Positions 1 through 5,247 of a stretch of 5,247 nucleotides of DNA are shown piece by piece. The stretch comes from a bacterium. Lineage in GTDB: Bacteria; JAMCPX01. A program made the position numbers and the translations under genes. Under the pieces are notes generated by a model. The model searched no databases, was not told where the DNA came from, and saw only the letters and a list, made by a program, of their open reading frames with translations. Location: the NCBI GenBank assembly GCA_021789095.1, contig JAJYJX010000151.1, forward strand, positions 1 to 5,247. The letters are read 5' to 3'. Position 1 is the first letter of the stretch. Every line of letters starts with the position of its first letter.

Positions 1-147
1 GGGTACGGAGTCCTCTTTGGGCTGATTCTTGTGGTCGCAATTGCATGGCGGGCGGTGATGGAAGAGCGCATGCTGCGGAAGGAATTGTCTGACTATGCAG
101 CTTATATGACCCAGGTAAAATATCGTCTCATCCCGCATGTCTGGTAA
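1..147 (+). CDS. C-terminal end of an isoprenylcysteine carboxyl methyltransferase-like membrane protein (partial, 5' end outside window)
   Basis: Frame 1 is open from the left edge to a TAA at 145-147 and gives 48 residues. The first 20 or so (GYGVLFGLILVVAIAWRAVM) are hydrophobic and look like the last membrane segment. The tail then reads EERMLRKELSDYAAYMTQVK followed by YRLIPHVW. This layout, acidic residues, Leu, a Y-x2-Y pair, a V-x-YRLIP stretch and a final W, is the usual C-terminus of the ICMT/phospholipid N-methyltransferase-like family, in which this part contributes to S-adenosylmethionine and substrate binding at the membrane. The substrate cannot be told from this fragment, and bacterial members are rarely characterised. 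The gene converges on the Kdo operon, with 98 bases between the two stop codons. The short length makes the family call probable, not certain. Confidence 0.72.
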   Translation, partial: GYGVLFGLILVVAIAWRAVMEERMLRKELSDYAAYMTQVKYRLIPHVW

Positions 148-204
148 AGAACAATATAACTACAATGCAAGGAAGACTCGGGTCTGCCTGTTGATAACAG
201 CCTG

Positions 205-228
205 AAAAGGGCGGTTCCTGAATCGCCC
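205..228 (-). terminator. Rho-independent terminator of the pyrG-kdsA-kdsD operon
   Basis: On the minus strand, starting 17 bases after the kdsD stop codon, GGGCG (228 side is its complement, stem arms 224-228 and 209-213) pairs with CGCCC. An A/C mismatch follows, then a short inner TTC/GAA extension around a small loop. The hairpin is followed directly by TTTT (208-205). The stem is GC-rich but the T run is only four bases long, so the terminator may be of medium strength. On the plus strand the hairpin is followed by CTGCAG, so it is unlikely to terminate the converging methyltransferase gene. Confidence 0.65.
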
Positions 229-245
229 CTGCAGTATAGGGAGTG

Positions 246-1232
246 CTATACGATCCCGGCCTTCAGTATGTCGTGAAGGTGGATCACTCCGACAGGTCTG
301 TCCTTATCACCGTTATGGGTCACGAAAAGGGACGTGATGGAGTACGTCTCCATGATATTCAGTGCCTTTACGGCAAGCGCGGTCCTTTCGATGCGCTTCG
401 GGTTGACGGTCATTATGTCGGACGCTGTCCTCTCAAGCAGATCATGGTGCTTCTCAAGCGCCCTTCTCAGGTCACCGTCGGTTATTATGCCAGCAAGCCT
501 GCGTTTCTTGTCATAAACCCCTGTCAGTCCCATGCGCTTTGATGTAATCTCAACGAGCACGTCCTTCATCTTTGCATCCGTGTAAACAGAGGGCATTTCA
601 GCGCCTTTGTGCATGAGATCCCCGACGGTAGTGATCAGCTTTTTGCCGAGTGCACCGCCAGGATGGAACATGGCGAAATCATTCTTTGTAAAACCCCTCT
701 TAAGCAGCAGGGTTACTGCGATCGCATCGCCTACGGCAAGTTCTGCCGTCGTACTTGCTGTCGGTGCAAGGCCGAAGGGGCATGCCTCTTTTTCTACGGG
801 CACATGAATGAGTATGTCCGCGGACTTCCCCAGCGTTGAATGTTTATTCCCGACTATCGCTATGAGCTTTATGCCGAGCCTTTTCACGAACGGTACGATC
901 CTGATCAGCTCCTCCGACTCGCCGCTGTTTGATATTGCGACCACGATGTCGTCCCTGCCAAGTATGCCGAGATCCCCGTGCGCACCCTCGGACGGGTGGA
1001 GGTAGTAAGCGGGCGTACCCGTGCTTGCCATTGTCGATGCGATCTTCTGGCCGACAACGCCGGATTTCCCTATACCCGTTACCACGACCTTGCCCTTGGT
1101 ATTGAGTATCAGATCAACAGCACCGGTAAAATCACTGTTTATGCGGCCGATCAGATCGCTTATGGCATTTGCCTCTATCCTCAGGACATTTCTTGCTTCT
1201 TTTATGACATCAATCTTTTTTGATGATTTCAT
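246..1232 (-). CDS. kdsD: Arabinose-5-phosphate isomerase (KpsF/GutQ family)
   Basis: This 328-residue cytoplasmic enzyme interconverts ribulose 5-phosphate and arabinose 5-phosphate, the first committed step to Kdo. An N-terminal SIS sugar-isomerase domain (about residues 35-200) carries GIGKSG with Lys56, HPSEGAHGD at 79-87, SNSGESEE at 101-108, EKEACPFGLAPT around 147-158 and FHPGGALGK around 189-197. Lys56, Glu108, Glu149 and His190 sit where the catalytic Lys59, Glu111, Glu152 and His193 of the E. coli enzyme are expected. Two CBS repeats follow (about 205-260 and 270-328, the first ending ITDGDLRRAL). Length matches the family. The ATG at 1232 is preceded by AAAGGTGAT (1243-1235), a good but closely spaced ribosome binding site inside the end of kdsA, and the first 23 bases overlap kdsA, so translation is probably coupled. 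It is the last gene of the operon. KpsF and GutQ paralogues have the same fold; the kdsA context favours the lipopolysaccharide role. Confidence 0.95.
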   Translation of the reverse strand: MKSSKKIDVIKEARNVLRIEANAISDLIGRINSDFTGAVDLILNTKGKVVVTGIGKSGVVGQKIASTMASTGTPAYYLHPSEGAHGDLGILGRDDIVVAISNSGESEELIRIVPFVKRLGIKLIAIVGNKHSTLGKSADILIHVPVEKEACPFGLAPTASTTAELAVGDAIAVTLLLKRGFTKNDFAMFHPGGALGKKLITTVGDLMHKGAEMPSVYTDAKMKDVLVEITSKRMGLTGVYDKKRRLAGIITDGDLRRALEKHHDLLERTASDIMTVNPKRIERTALAVKALNIMETYSITSLFVTHNGDKDRPVGVIHLHDILKAGIV

Positions 1233-2046
1233 CTATCACCTTTATGGTCTTTAATAATTTCTCAAGCCTGCCGAGTTCCAGCGAGTTTGCCGCATCGCTC
1301 AGTGCCTTTGCAGGTCTGGGATGCACCTCAAGAAACAGGCCGTCTATACCGACTGCAGCGCCCGCCCTTGCAAGTATCTCTATGTACTCTTTCTGTCCGC
1401 CGGATACACCATCCGCAGCAGAAGGCAGCTGCACGCTGTGAGTCACATCGAACACTACTGGGTATCCGAATGCCCTCATGAGAGGTACGGCACGGAAGTC
1501 GTTTACCAGCATATTGTAGCCGAACGTGTATCCGCGCTCTGTAACGATAATCGTATGGTTCCCTGTTGATTCGACCTTTTTGATCGCGTGCTTTATGTCC
1601 CATGGGGCCATGAACTGGCCCTTTTTTATGTTCACTATCCGGCCTGTCCTGCCTGCAGACACGAGCATGTCTGTCTGCCTGCTGAGGAACGCCGGGATCT
1701 GGATTATGTCTATTACCTCTGATGCCGGGCCCATGTCCTCCGGACGGTGCACATCCGACAGGAGAGGCAGCTTGTACCTTTCTTTTACCCTCGCCAGTAT
1801 CTCAATGCCCTTTTTTAAGCCCGGACCCCTGAACGAGTCTATGGACGTCCTGTTGGCCTTGTCGTAAGACGCCTTGAATACGAGGCCTATGCCGAGTCTT
1901 GAAGTGATCGACTTCAACTGTCTGGCTATGCGCATCGTTTCCTGTTCGTTTTCTATGACGCACGGGCCGGCAATGAGCACAAACCTGTTGTTGCCGCCGA
2001 TCTTTACACCGTTTATGTTTATCGTCTTTACTTTGATAGATCTCAC
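1210..2046 (-). CDS. kdsA: 3-deoxy-8-phosphooctulonate synthase, metal-dependent class
   Basis: This 278-residue TIM-barrel enzyme condenses phosphoenolpyruvate with arabinose 5-phosphate to Kdo 8-phosphate in the cytoplasm. Recognisable blocks are IAGPCVIE (25-32), [12 protein letters not shown] (57-68), FRGPGL (72-77), SDVH (97-100), [12 protein letters not shown] (115-126), [11 protein letters not shown] (139-149), [10 protein letters not shown] (169-178), [10 protein letters not shown] (199-208) and [13 protein letters not shown] (240-252). Cys29, His203, Glu240 and Asp251 match the four metal ligands of the Aquifex enzyme (Cys11, His185, Glu222, Asp233) at a constant offset of 18, so this is the metal-requiring class rather than the E. 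coli type with Asn at the Cys position. The start is GTG at 2046-2044, overlapping the pyrG stop as GTGA. No other in-frame start lies near the conserved N-terminus, and no properly spaced Shine-Dalgarno sequence precedes it, so translation probably depends on ribosomes finishing pyrG. Its 3' end overlaps kdsD by 23 bases. Confidence 0.96.
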   Translation of the reverse strand: MRSIKVKTININGVKIGGNNRFVLIAGPCVIENEQETMRIARQLKSITSRLGIGLVFKASYDKANRTSIDSFRGPGLKKGIEILARVKERYKLPLLSDVHRPEDMGPASEVIDIIQIPAFLSRQTDMLVSAGRTGRIVNIKKGQFMAPWDIKHAIKKVESTGNHTIIVTERGYTFGYNMLVNDFRAVPLMRAFGYPVVFDVTHSVQLPSAADGVSGGQKEYIEILARAGAAVGIDGLFLEVHPRPAKALSDAANSLELGRLEKLLKTIKVIDEIIKKD

Positions 2047-2063
2047 CTTTTCTTTTTTTTCTT
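2043..2063 (-). promoter_or_regulatory. A-rich pyrG/kdsA junction with GTGA overlap and A AAA AAG slippery heptamer
   Basis: The last pyrG codons read AAG AAA AAA AAG AAA AGG TGA. The kdsA GTG uses the final G of AGG plus TG of the stop codon. In the pyrG frame, bases 2058-2052 read A AAA AAG, the classic bacterial -1 slippery heptamer, and a -1 slip there continues as GAA AAG GTG AGA, the frame of kdsA. The purine run also offers only a poor ribosome binding site directly against the GTG. What is visible is the motif and the frame relation. Ordinary termination-reinitiation is the default reading; programmed frameshifting is a possibility without a clear stimulatory hairpin nearby. Confidence 0.45.
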
Positions 2064-3653
2064 ATAATTTATGCTTGACTTTATGAAGTGCACGAACAAT
2101 GGATGGGGATTGATGGGCCTTGATTTGAACTCCGGGTGGAACTGGCATCCTAAAAACCATGGATGGTTTTTCAGCTCAATGATCTCCACAAGCCTTTTGC
2201 CGGGGTATTCACCGCTTATGATCATACCTTTTGATACGAAGTTCTGCCTGTAGTTGTTATTGAATTCATACCTGTGTCTGTGCCTCTCATGGATCATATC
2301 CTTGCAGTAAGCCCTTGCTGCATGGGTTCCGGGCTTGATCCTGCATTCATAAGCCCCCAGTCTCATGGACCCTCCGAGCTGCAGGTTGTTTTTCTGCTCG
2401 GGCATAAGGTCTATGACGGGATTTTTTGTTTTTGTATCGAACTCGCTGCTGTTGGCGTCTTTTATGTTCAGCACATGCCTTGCGAACTCGATGACTGCGA
2501 TCTGCATACCCAGGCATATGCCGAAGTAGGGTATCTTCTTTTCCCTTGCGTACTTTGCGGCAAGTATCTTTCCCTCGATGCCCCTGTTGCCGAAGCCTCC
2601 CGGTACCAGTATGCCGTCGACATCGTTGAGGAACTTGGCAGGACCTTCTTTTTCTATCTCTTCGGAGTCTATGTACTTGTGGTCTACCGTTACGCCGTTC
2701 GCAATGCCGCCGTGGGTGAGCGCCTCGTGCAGGCTCTTGTACGAGTCCCTGAGATGGACATACTTGCCCACAACGCCTATGGTGATCTCGTCCTTTATAG
2801 ATGCGGTCTTCTTTGACAGTGATTCCCATTTTGAAAGGTCAGGCGAACCTGTCCATATGTGCATCTTTTCTATGATCTTCTCGTCAAGCCCTTCCTGGTG
2901 GAGCACGACGGGCACGTCGTATATAGAGTTGACATCGATTGCAGCTATGACAGCGTCCTGGTCCACATCGCTGAACAGGGCGATCTTTGCCTTGAGCTCC
3001 TTGTCGAGCGGTCTGTCCGTCCTGCAGAGGAGGATATCCGGCTGTATGCCTATTGCCCTGAGTTCTTTTACGGAGTGCTGCGTGGGCTTTGTCTTAAGCT
3101 CTCCGGATCCCCTTATGTACGGTACAAGCGTGAGGTGCACGTAAAGCACGTTCTCGGGACCCACGTCCTTCTTGAGCTGTCGTATCGCTTCAAGGAAGGG
3201 CAGGCTCTCTATGTCACCGACCGTTCCGCCGATCTCTATGATCGCTATGTCCTTGCCTTTTGCATTTTCCTTTATGCGTCTCTTTATCTCGTCCGTTATG
3301 TGCGGTATGACCTGCACGGTCCCGCCGAGGTAGTCACCCTTGCGCTCATTGCCTATCACCGTGTCATAGACCTGGCCCGCGGTGACGTTGTTGGAGTGAG
3401 TTACGCTTATGTCCGTGAACCGCTCGTAGTGTCCCAGGTCAAGGTCTGTCTCGGCCCCGTCATCCGTAACGAACACCTCGCCGTGCTGGTACGGGTTCAT
3501 GGTGCCCGGGTCCACGTTAATGTACGGGTCAAGCTTCTGCAGAGTTATGTTCAGTCCCCTGGCCTGCAACAGGGCGGCAATGGAGGACGATGCGATGCCC
3601 TTGCCGAGCGAGGACACAACCCCGCCTGTAACGAATATAAATTTAGATTTCAT
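2043..3653 (-). CDS. pyrG: CTP synthase (glutamine-hydrolysing)
   Basis: This 536-residue enzyme makes CTP from UTP, ATP and glutamine. The N-terminal synthetase domain (about 1-270) opens with [13 protein letters not shown] (P-loop, residues 7-19, Lys18) and contains [19 protein letters not shown] (48-66). Asp72 and Glu140 stand at the Mg-binding positions known from E. coli. After a linker, the class I glutamine amidotransferase domain (about 290-530) shows PGGFGNRG (351-358, oxyanion loop), FGICLGMQ with nucleophile Cys380, and GCQFHPEF with His506 and Glu508, completing the triad. Length is normal for the family. The ATG is preceded by AAGGAAGG (3665-3658) four bases upstream. It is the first gene of a tight operon with kdsA and kdsD, which suits its role as CTP supplier for CMP-Kdo synthesis by KdsB, encoded just upstream. 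The tail is unusual: five Lys and an Arg encoded by an A-rich run that ends in the kdsA overlap. Confidence 0.97.
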   Translation of the reverse strand: MKSKFIFVTGGVVSSLGKGIASSSIAALLQARGLNITLQKLDPYINVDPGTMNPYQHGEVFVTDDGAETDLDLGHYERFTDISVTHSNNVTAGQVYDTVIGNERKGDYLGGTVQVIPHITDEIKRRIKENAKGKDIAIIEIGGTVGDIESLPFLEAIRQLKKDVGPENVLYVHLTLVPYIRGSGELKTKPTQHSVKELRAIGIQPDILLCRTDRPLDKELKAKIALFSDVDQDAVIAAIDVNSIYDVPVVLHQEGLDEKIIEKMHIWTGSPDLSKWESLSKKTASIKDEITIGVVGKYVHLRDSYKSLHEALTHGGIANGVTVDHKYIDSEEIEKEGPAKFLNDVDGILVPGGFGNRGIEGKILAAKYAREKKIPYFGICLGMQIAVIEFARHVLNIKDANSSEFDTKTKNPVIDLMPEQKNNLQLGGSMRLGAYECRIKPGTHAARAYCKDMIHERHRHRYEFNNNYRQNFVSKGMIISGEYPGKRLVEIIELKNHPWFLGCQFHPEFKSRPINPHPLFVHFIKSSINYKKKKKR

Positions 3654-3657
3654 AATA

Positions 3658-3665
3658 CCTTCCTT
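3658..3665 (-). promoter_or_regulatory. Ribosome binding site of pyrG
   Basis: The minus strand reads AAGGAAGG four bases before the ATG at 3653-3651. It supports that ATG as the start, in agreement with the conserved [17 protein letters not shown]-terminus of CTP synthases. Confidence 0.7.
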
Positions 3666-3691
3666 TTTCTTTTAACGGTCCATCTCTCAAT

Positions 3692-3697
3692 CTTATA
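3692..3697 (-). promoter_or_regulatory. Possible -10 element for the pyrG operon
   Basis: In the 192-base gap between kdsB and pyrG the minus strand has TATAAG, 38 bases before the pyrG ATG, within an AT-rich stretch (CAATATAAGATTG). No good -35 hexamer is present at 16-18 bases; the best is CTGTTT, which matches poorly. The operon may use this promoter, another one, or read-through from kdsB, since I see no convincing terminator after kdsB. The call is weak. Confidence 0.3.
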
Positions 3698-3707
3698 TTG
3701 AAAAGAA

Positions 3708-3733
3708 CTGGGAAAACAGGCAGGGAAAACGGA
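3708..3733. repeat. Two imperfect 13-base tandem repeats upstream of pyrG
   Basis: CTGGGAAAACAGG (3708-3720) is followed directly by CAGGGAAAACGGA (3721-3733). The shared core GGGAAAAC recurs at exactly 13 bases, and a degenerate third purine-rich copy, GGAAAAGGG (3734-3742), follows. The block lies just upstream (minus sense) of the candidate -10 element, where an activator or UP-like element could act. Function is unknown and chance cannot be excluded for such a purine-rich tract. Confidence 0.4.
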
Positions 3734-3845
3734 GGAAAAGGGATTAAGAATTGATGAGATGAGCGAAGTACAGGCGTCTTTAGGGTATTCTTCGAATAAC
3801 TGTAAAAAAGCCGAATTTCTTTTCATTTCATAAATCCTTTTTACC

Positions 3846-4592
3846 TTATTTTCCGCTCAATACTTTCCGTGCCCGCTTCAAATCCTCCGCAGTATCAATG
3901 CCCGCGGGTGGGTTGCCCGTAACAACGACCATGATCCTGTAGCCGTTCTCGAGCAGCCTCAGCTGCTCGAGCCTTTCCATGTGCTCGAGGCGCGATTGTT
4001 TCATCCCGACGAACTCCAGCAAGGCCCTGCGCCTGAATATATAAATACCAATATGCCTGTAATGTCCTTTAATCGTTTTGACAAGCTTTCCTTTATCGTC
4101 CCTCACGAACGGGACAGGGAAGCGCGAGAAATACAGCGCATATCCGTGCTTGTCCATCACGACCTTCACGTTGTTCGGGTTATCAAGCTCGTCAATGGTC
4201 CTTATCCTTGCTGCGAGTGTCACGACATCGATGTCTTTGTTTTCAAGTGCTGTCCTCAGGCCTCTATCAAAAACTGACGGCGTTAAAAACGGCTCGTCTC
4301 CCTGCAGGTTCATGACCAGTTCGCAGTTTATATGTTTTGCAACAGAGGCAATCCTGTCTGAACCGCTGTTTATGCCTTTTGGCGTCATGCTGCATTCTCC
4401 GCCGAAACCTTTCACAACATCGCATATGCGCCTGTCATCGGTCGCAACTATTGTCCTGTCGACGAGCGCTGAAGATGCCGCATTATCATAAACATGCCGG
4501 ATAATGGGTTTGTCTCCGAGTGTTAAGAGAGGCTTCCCGGGCAGGCGTTTTGAACCGTATCGTGCAGGTATTATTACAACAACTCTGTCCAT
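3846..4592 (-). CDS. kdsB: 3-deoxy-manno-octulosonate cytidylyltransferase (CMP-Kdo synthetase)
   Basis: This 248-residue cytoplasmic enzyme transfers CMP from CTP to Kdo, giving the short-lived CMP-Kdo used by the Kdo transferase WaaA. The Rossmann-like nucleotidyltransferase fold begins at once with IPARYGSKRLPGK (8-20), the CTP-binding loop. ATDD (50-53), NSGSDRI (75-81), NLQGDEPF (95-102, with the metal-associated Asp99), NPNNVKVV (138-145), YFSRFPVPF (154-162), YRHIGIYIFRR (178-188), LEQLRLLENG (208-217) and GIDTAEDL (231-238) follow in the usual order. Family members more often read SGTDR than SGSDR, a mild substitution. The open frame extends 10 codons upstream to a TTG at 4622, but the ATG at 4592 is preferred: homologues start within a few residues of the IPAR motif, the TTG has no ribosome binding site, and the extension overlaps the promoter. 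The ATG itself also lacks a Shine-Dalgarno sequence. kdsB lies 192 bases upstream of pyrG, on the same strand. Confidence 0.95.
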   Translation of the reverse strand: MDRVVVIIPARYGSKRLPGKPLLTLGDKPIIRHVYDNAASSALVDRTIVATDDRRICDVVKGFGGECSMTPKGINSGSDRIASVAKHINCELVMNLQGDEPFLTPSVFDRGLRTALENKDIDVVTLAARIRTIDELDNPNNVKVVMDKHGYALYFSRFPVPFVRDDKGKLVKTIKGHYRHIGIYIFRRRALLEFVGMKQSRLEHMERLEQLRLLENGYRIMVVVTGNPPAGIDTAEDLKRARKVLSGK

Positions 4593-4598
4593 GCATAC

Positions 4599-4627
4599 AT
4601 AGTAAATGTGCAATAAAAACAAGTCAA
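4599..4627 (-). promoter_or_regulatory. Sigma70-type promoter of kdsB, placed for a leaderless transcript
   Basis: On the minus strand TTGACT (4627-4622) matches the -35 consensus at five of six bases. It is separated by exactly 17 bases from TACTAT (4604-4599), a four-of-six match to TATAAT. Only six bases (GTATGC) lie between the -10 hexamer and the kdsB ATG at 4592, so the expected transcription start falls on or next to the A of the start codon. The missing Shine-Dalgarno sequence before this ATG fits a leaderless mRNA. Confidence 0.6.
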
Positions 4628-4647
4628 GAAATGATGGATTCTATTTG

Positions 4648-4753
4648 ACCCGAAAAATGCAATAAGAAAGTTTGCTCATTCGCTAAACCCTGCGATCTAC
4701 CTAAGTTTTTTCTCAATTCAAACTTCCTTATTTTGCAAATGCATTTTTCGGGT
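4648..4753. repeat. Long imperfect inverted repeat in the kdsB/TPP-enzyme intergenic region (MITE-like or repeat element)
   Basis: Left arm 4648-4674 pairs with right arm 4719-4753. The outer block ACCCGAAAAATGC (4648-4660) is perfectly complementary to GCATTTTTCGGGT (4741-4753). The inner block AATAAGAAAGTTTG (4661-4674) matches 4719-4732 with a single mismatch. The right arm has eight extra bases (4733-4740, TTGCAAAT). Together 26 of 27 positions pair around a 44-base centre (4675-4718) with no evident reading frame. There is no T run after either arm, so it is not a terminator. Size and structure resemble small non-coding palindromic repeats or miniature inverted-repeat elements; whether it is multicopy cannot be seen here. 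Confidence 0.6.
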
Positions 4754-4767
4754 TGACGGCATTCGTA

Positions 4768-4792
4768 TTGACCCCCCTTTTTGTGCTATACT
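4768..4792 (+). promoter_or_regulatory. Probable promoter of the TPP-enzyme gene (extended -10)
   Basis: TGCTATACT (4784-4792) fits an extended -10 element, TGn followed by TATACT, a five-of-six match to TATAAT. TTGACC at 4768-4773 resembles a -35 box, but the spacer is only 13 bases, well below the usual 16-18, so the extended -10 may do most of the work. A start near 4799 would give a leader of about 65 bases. The position, just upstream of a strong ribosome binding site, supports the call. Confidence 0.5.
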
Positions 4793-4848
4793 CTCTTCAC
4801 AAACCCCGCAACTTTTCAAATGAACTTTTTGGTATTATTTATTACCTT

Positions 4849-4855
4849 AAGGAGG
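4849..4855 (+). promoter_or_regulatory. Strong ribosome binding site of the TPP-enzyme gene
   Basis: AAGGAGG lies eight bases before the ATG at 4864-4866. It matches the anti-Shine-Dalgarno core fully and fixes the start codon of the plus-strand gene. It contrasts with the absent site before kdsB. Confidence 0.85.
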
Positions 4856-4863
4856 GAATCATT

Positions 4864-5247
4864 ATGAACGGCGGAGCTGTTATAGCGCAGATATTGAAGG
4901 ATCACGGAGTACGCTATGTCTTCACATTGAGCGGCGGTCATATCTCACCTATACTGACCGAGTCCAGGAAGTCGGGGATCAGGGTCGTAGATGTCCGCCA
5001 TGAAGCGAATGCCGTATTTGCCGCAGATGCCGTAAGCAGACTTACGGGCTCACCGGGTGTTGCTGTTGTAACGGCAGGGCCTGGCGTTGCAAACAGCGTT
5101 ACCGCACTTGTCAATGCGAAGATGGCACAATCACCGGTTGTTGTTTTTGGCGGAGCTTCAGCCACGGTGCTGAAGGGCAGGGGATCGCTGCAGGACATCG
5201 ATCAACTTTCTCTCGTCCGTTCTGCTGTAAAGGCCGTGTTTAGATCG
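4864..5247 (+). CDS. Thiamine-diphosphate-dependent enzyme, ILVBL/2-hydroxyacyl-CoA lyase-like (N-terminal part)
   Basis: The frame is open from the ATG to the right edge (128 residues) and gives the N-terminal Pyr domain of the acetolactate synthase superfamily. It starts [20 protein letters not shown], then [12 protein letters not shown] (20-31), [20 protein letters not shown] (43-62) and [14 protein letters not shown] (69-82). Glu47 in RHEA is the conserved Glu that activates the thiamine cofactor. The following stretch, [13 protein letters not shown] with [13 protein letters not shown] after it, resembles ILVBL and 2-hydroxyacyl-CoA lyases more than biosynthetic acetolactate synthase, which usually reads GQV and then DAFQE here. 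Likely chemistry is cleavage or ligation next to a carbonyl, but the substrate is uncertain. The gene is divergent from kdsB and has no visible link to Kdo synthesis. Most automated annotation would call it an acetolactate synthase large-subunit-like protein. The C-terminal cofactor-binding domain is outside the window. Confidence 0.85.
   Translation, partial: MNGGAVIAQILKDHGVRYVFTLSGGHISPILTESRKSGIRVVDVRHEANAVFAADAVSRLTGSPGVAVVTAGPGVANSVTALVNAKMAQSPVVVFGGASATVLKGRGSLQDIDQLSLVRSAVKAVFRS

Noticed and set aside
2274-2816. Plus-strand open frame of 180 codons and the overlapping one at 2578-3144
   Set aside because: Both are shadows of pyrG in the antisense frames, with no family resemblance and no initiation signals.
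2859-3701. A 280-codon open frame on the plus strand antisense to pyrG
   Set aside because: It lies wholly opposite the conserved CTP synthase, has no ribosome binding site or recognisable family, and its length follows from the codon bias of pyrG.
3786-3798. Small palindrome TATTC-TTC-GAATA in the kdsB-pyrG gap
   Set aside because: Five-base arms in AT-rich sequence are expected by chance, and no known operator is matched.
3801-3822. Possible terminator after kdsB on the minus strand (AAAAG, loop, CTTTTTT)
   Set aside because: The stem is five mostly A-T pairs around an eight-base loop, too weak to call as a terminator.
4593-4622. Ten-codon N-terminal extension of kdsB from a TTG at 4622
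   Set aside because: No Shine-Dalgarno sequence, extra residues not seen in the family, and overlap with the spacer and -10 of a good promoter reading into the ATG at 4592.
4831-4846. GGTATTATTTATTACC hairpin just before the TPP-gene ribosome binding site
   Set aside because: Only four firm base pairs plus a mismatch; too weak to be a regulatory hairpin without further evidence.
4938-5198. Minus-strand open frame of 86 codons opposite the TPP enzyme
   Set aside because: Antisense shadow of a gene with a clear family match and a strong ribosome binding site.
1-5247. CRISPR array, tRNA, rRNA, insertion sequence or defence genes
   Set aside because: None seen by eye: no regularly spaced repeats, no transposase or integrase frames, and nearly all of the window is occupied by housekeeping genes.

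Overview
The window is a piece of a Gram-negative bacterial chromosome of moderate base composition (about half G+C by eye). Its core is the set of genes that make and activate Kdo, the inner-core sugar of lipopolysaccharide, so the host has an outer membrane. The best guess for the lineage is a deltaproteobacterial-type or Nitrospirota-type bacterium. That rests on the gene order pyrG-kdsA-kdsD with kdsB next to it and on the metal-dependent (Aquifex-type) KdsA, and it is an inference, not a proof.

Layout. Bases 1-147 hold the last 48 codons of a plus-strand membrane methyltransferase of the isoprenylcysteine carboxyl methyltransferase type. It converges on a minus-strand operon that reads pyrG (3653-2043), kdsA (2046-1210), kdsD (1232-246) and ends in a hairpin-plus-T-run terminator at 205-228. 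The operon is compressed: pyrG and kdsA share 4 bases (GTGA) and kdsA and kdsD share 23. A 192-base gap separates pyrG from kdsB (4592-3846), also on the minus strand. Bases 4593-4863 form a divergent intergenic region holding a promoter for kdsB, a long imperfect inverted repeat, and the promoter and ribosome binding site of a plus-strand thiamine-diphosphate enzyme related to ILVBL/2-hydroxyacyl-CoA lyase, which runs off the right edge.

How the genes work together. KdsD converts ribulose 5-phosphate to arabinose 5-phosphate. KdsA condenses that with phosphoenolpyruvate to Kdo 8-phosphate. A phosphatase (KdsC, not in this window) would release Kdo. KdsB then activates Kdo with CTP to CMP-Kdo, and PyrG supplies the CTP. 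The cluster therefore pairs a sugar pathway with the nucleotide that activates it.

The genes are ordinary housekeeping genes, and I do not see a new defence or mobile system. Three details of their expression deserve attention. The kdsB promoter is placed so that transcription should begin at the start codon, which predicts a leaderless mRNA. The 3' end of pyrG carries an in-frame A AAA AAG slippery heptamer whose -1 frame is exactly that of kdsA. A roughly 110-base inverted-repeat element lies between the divergent promoters.
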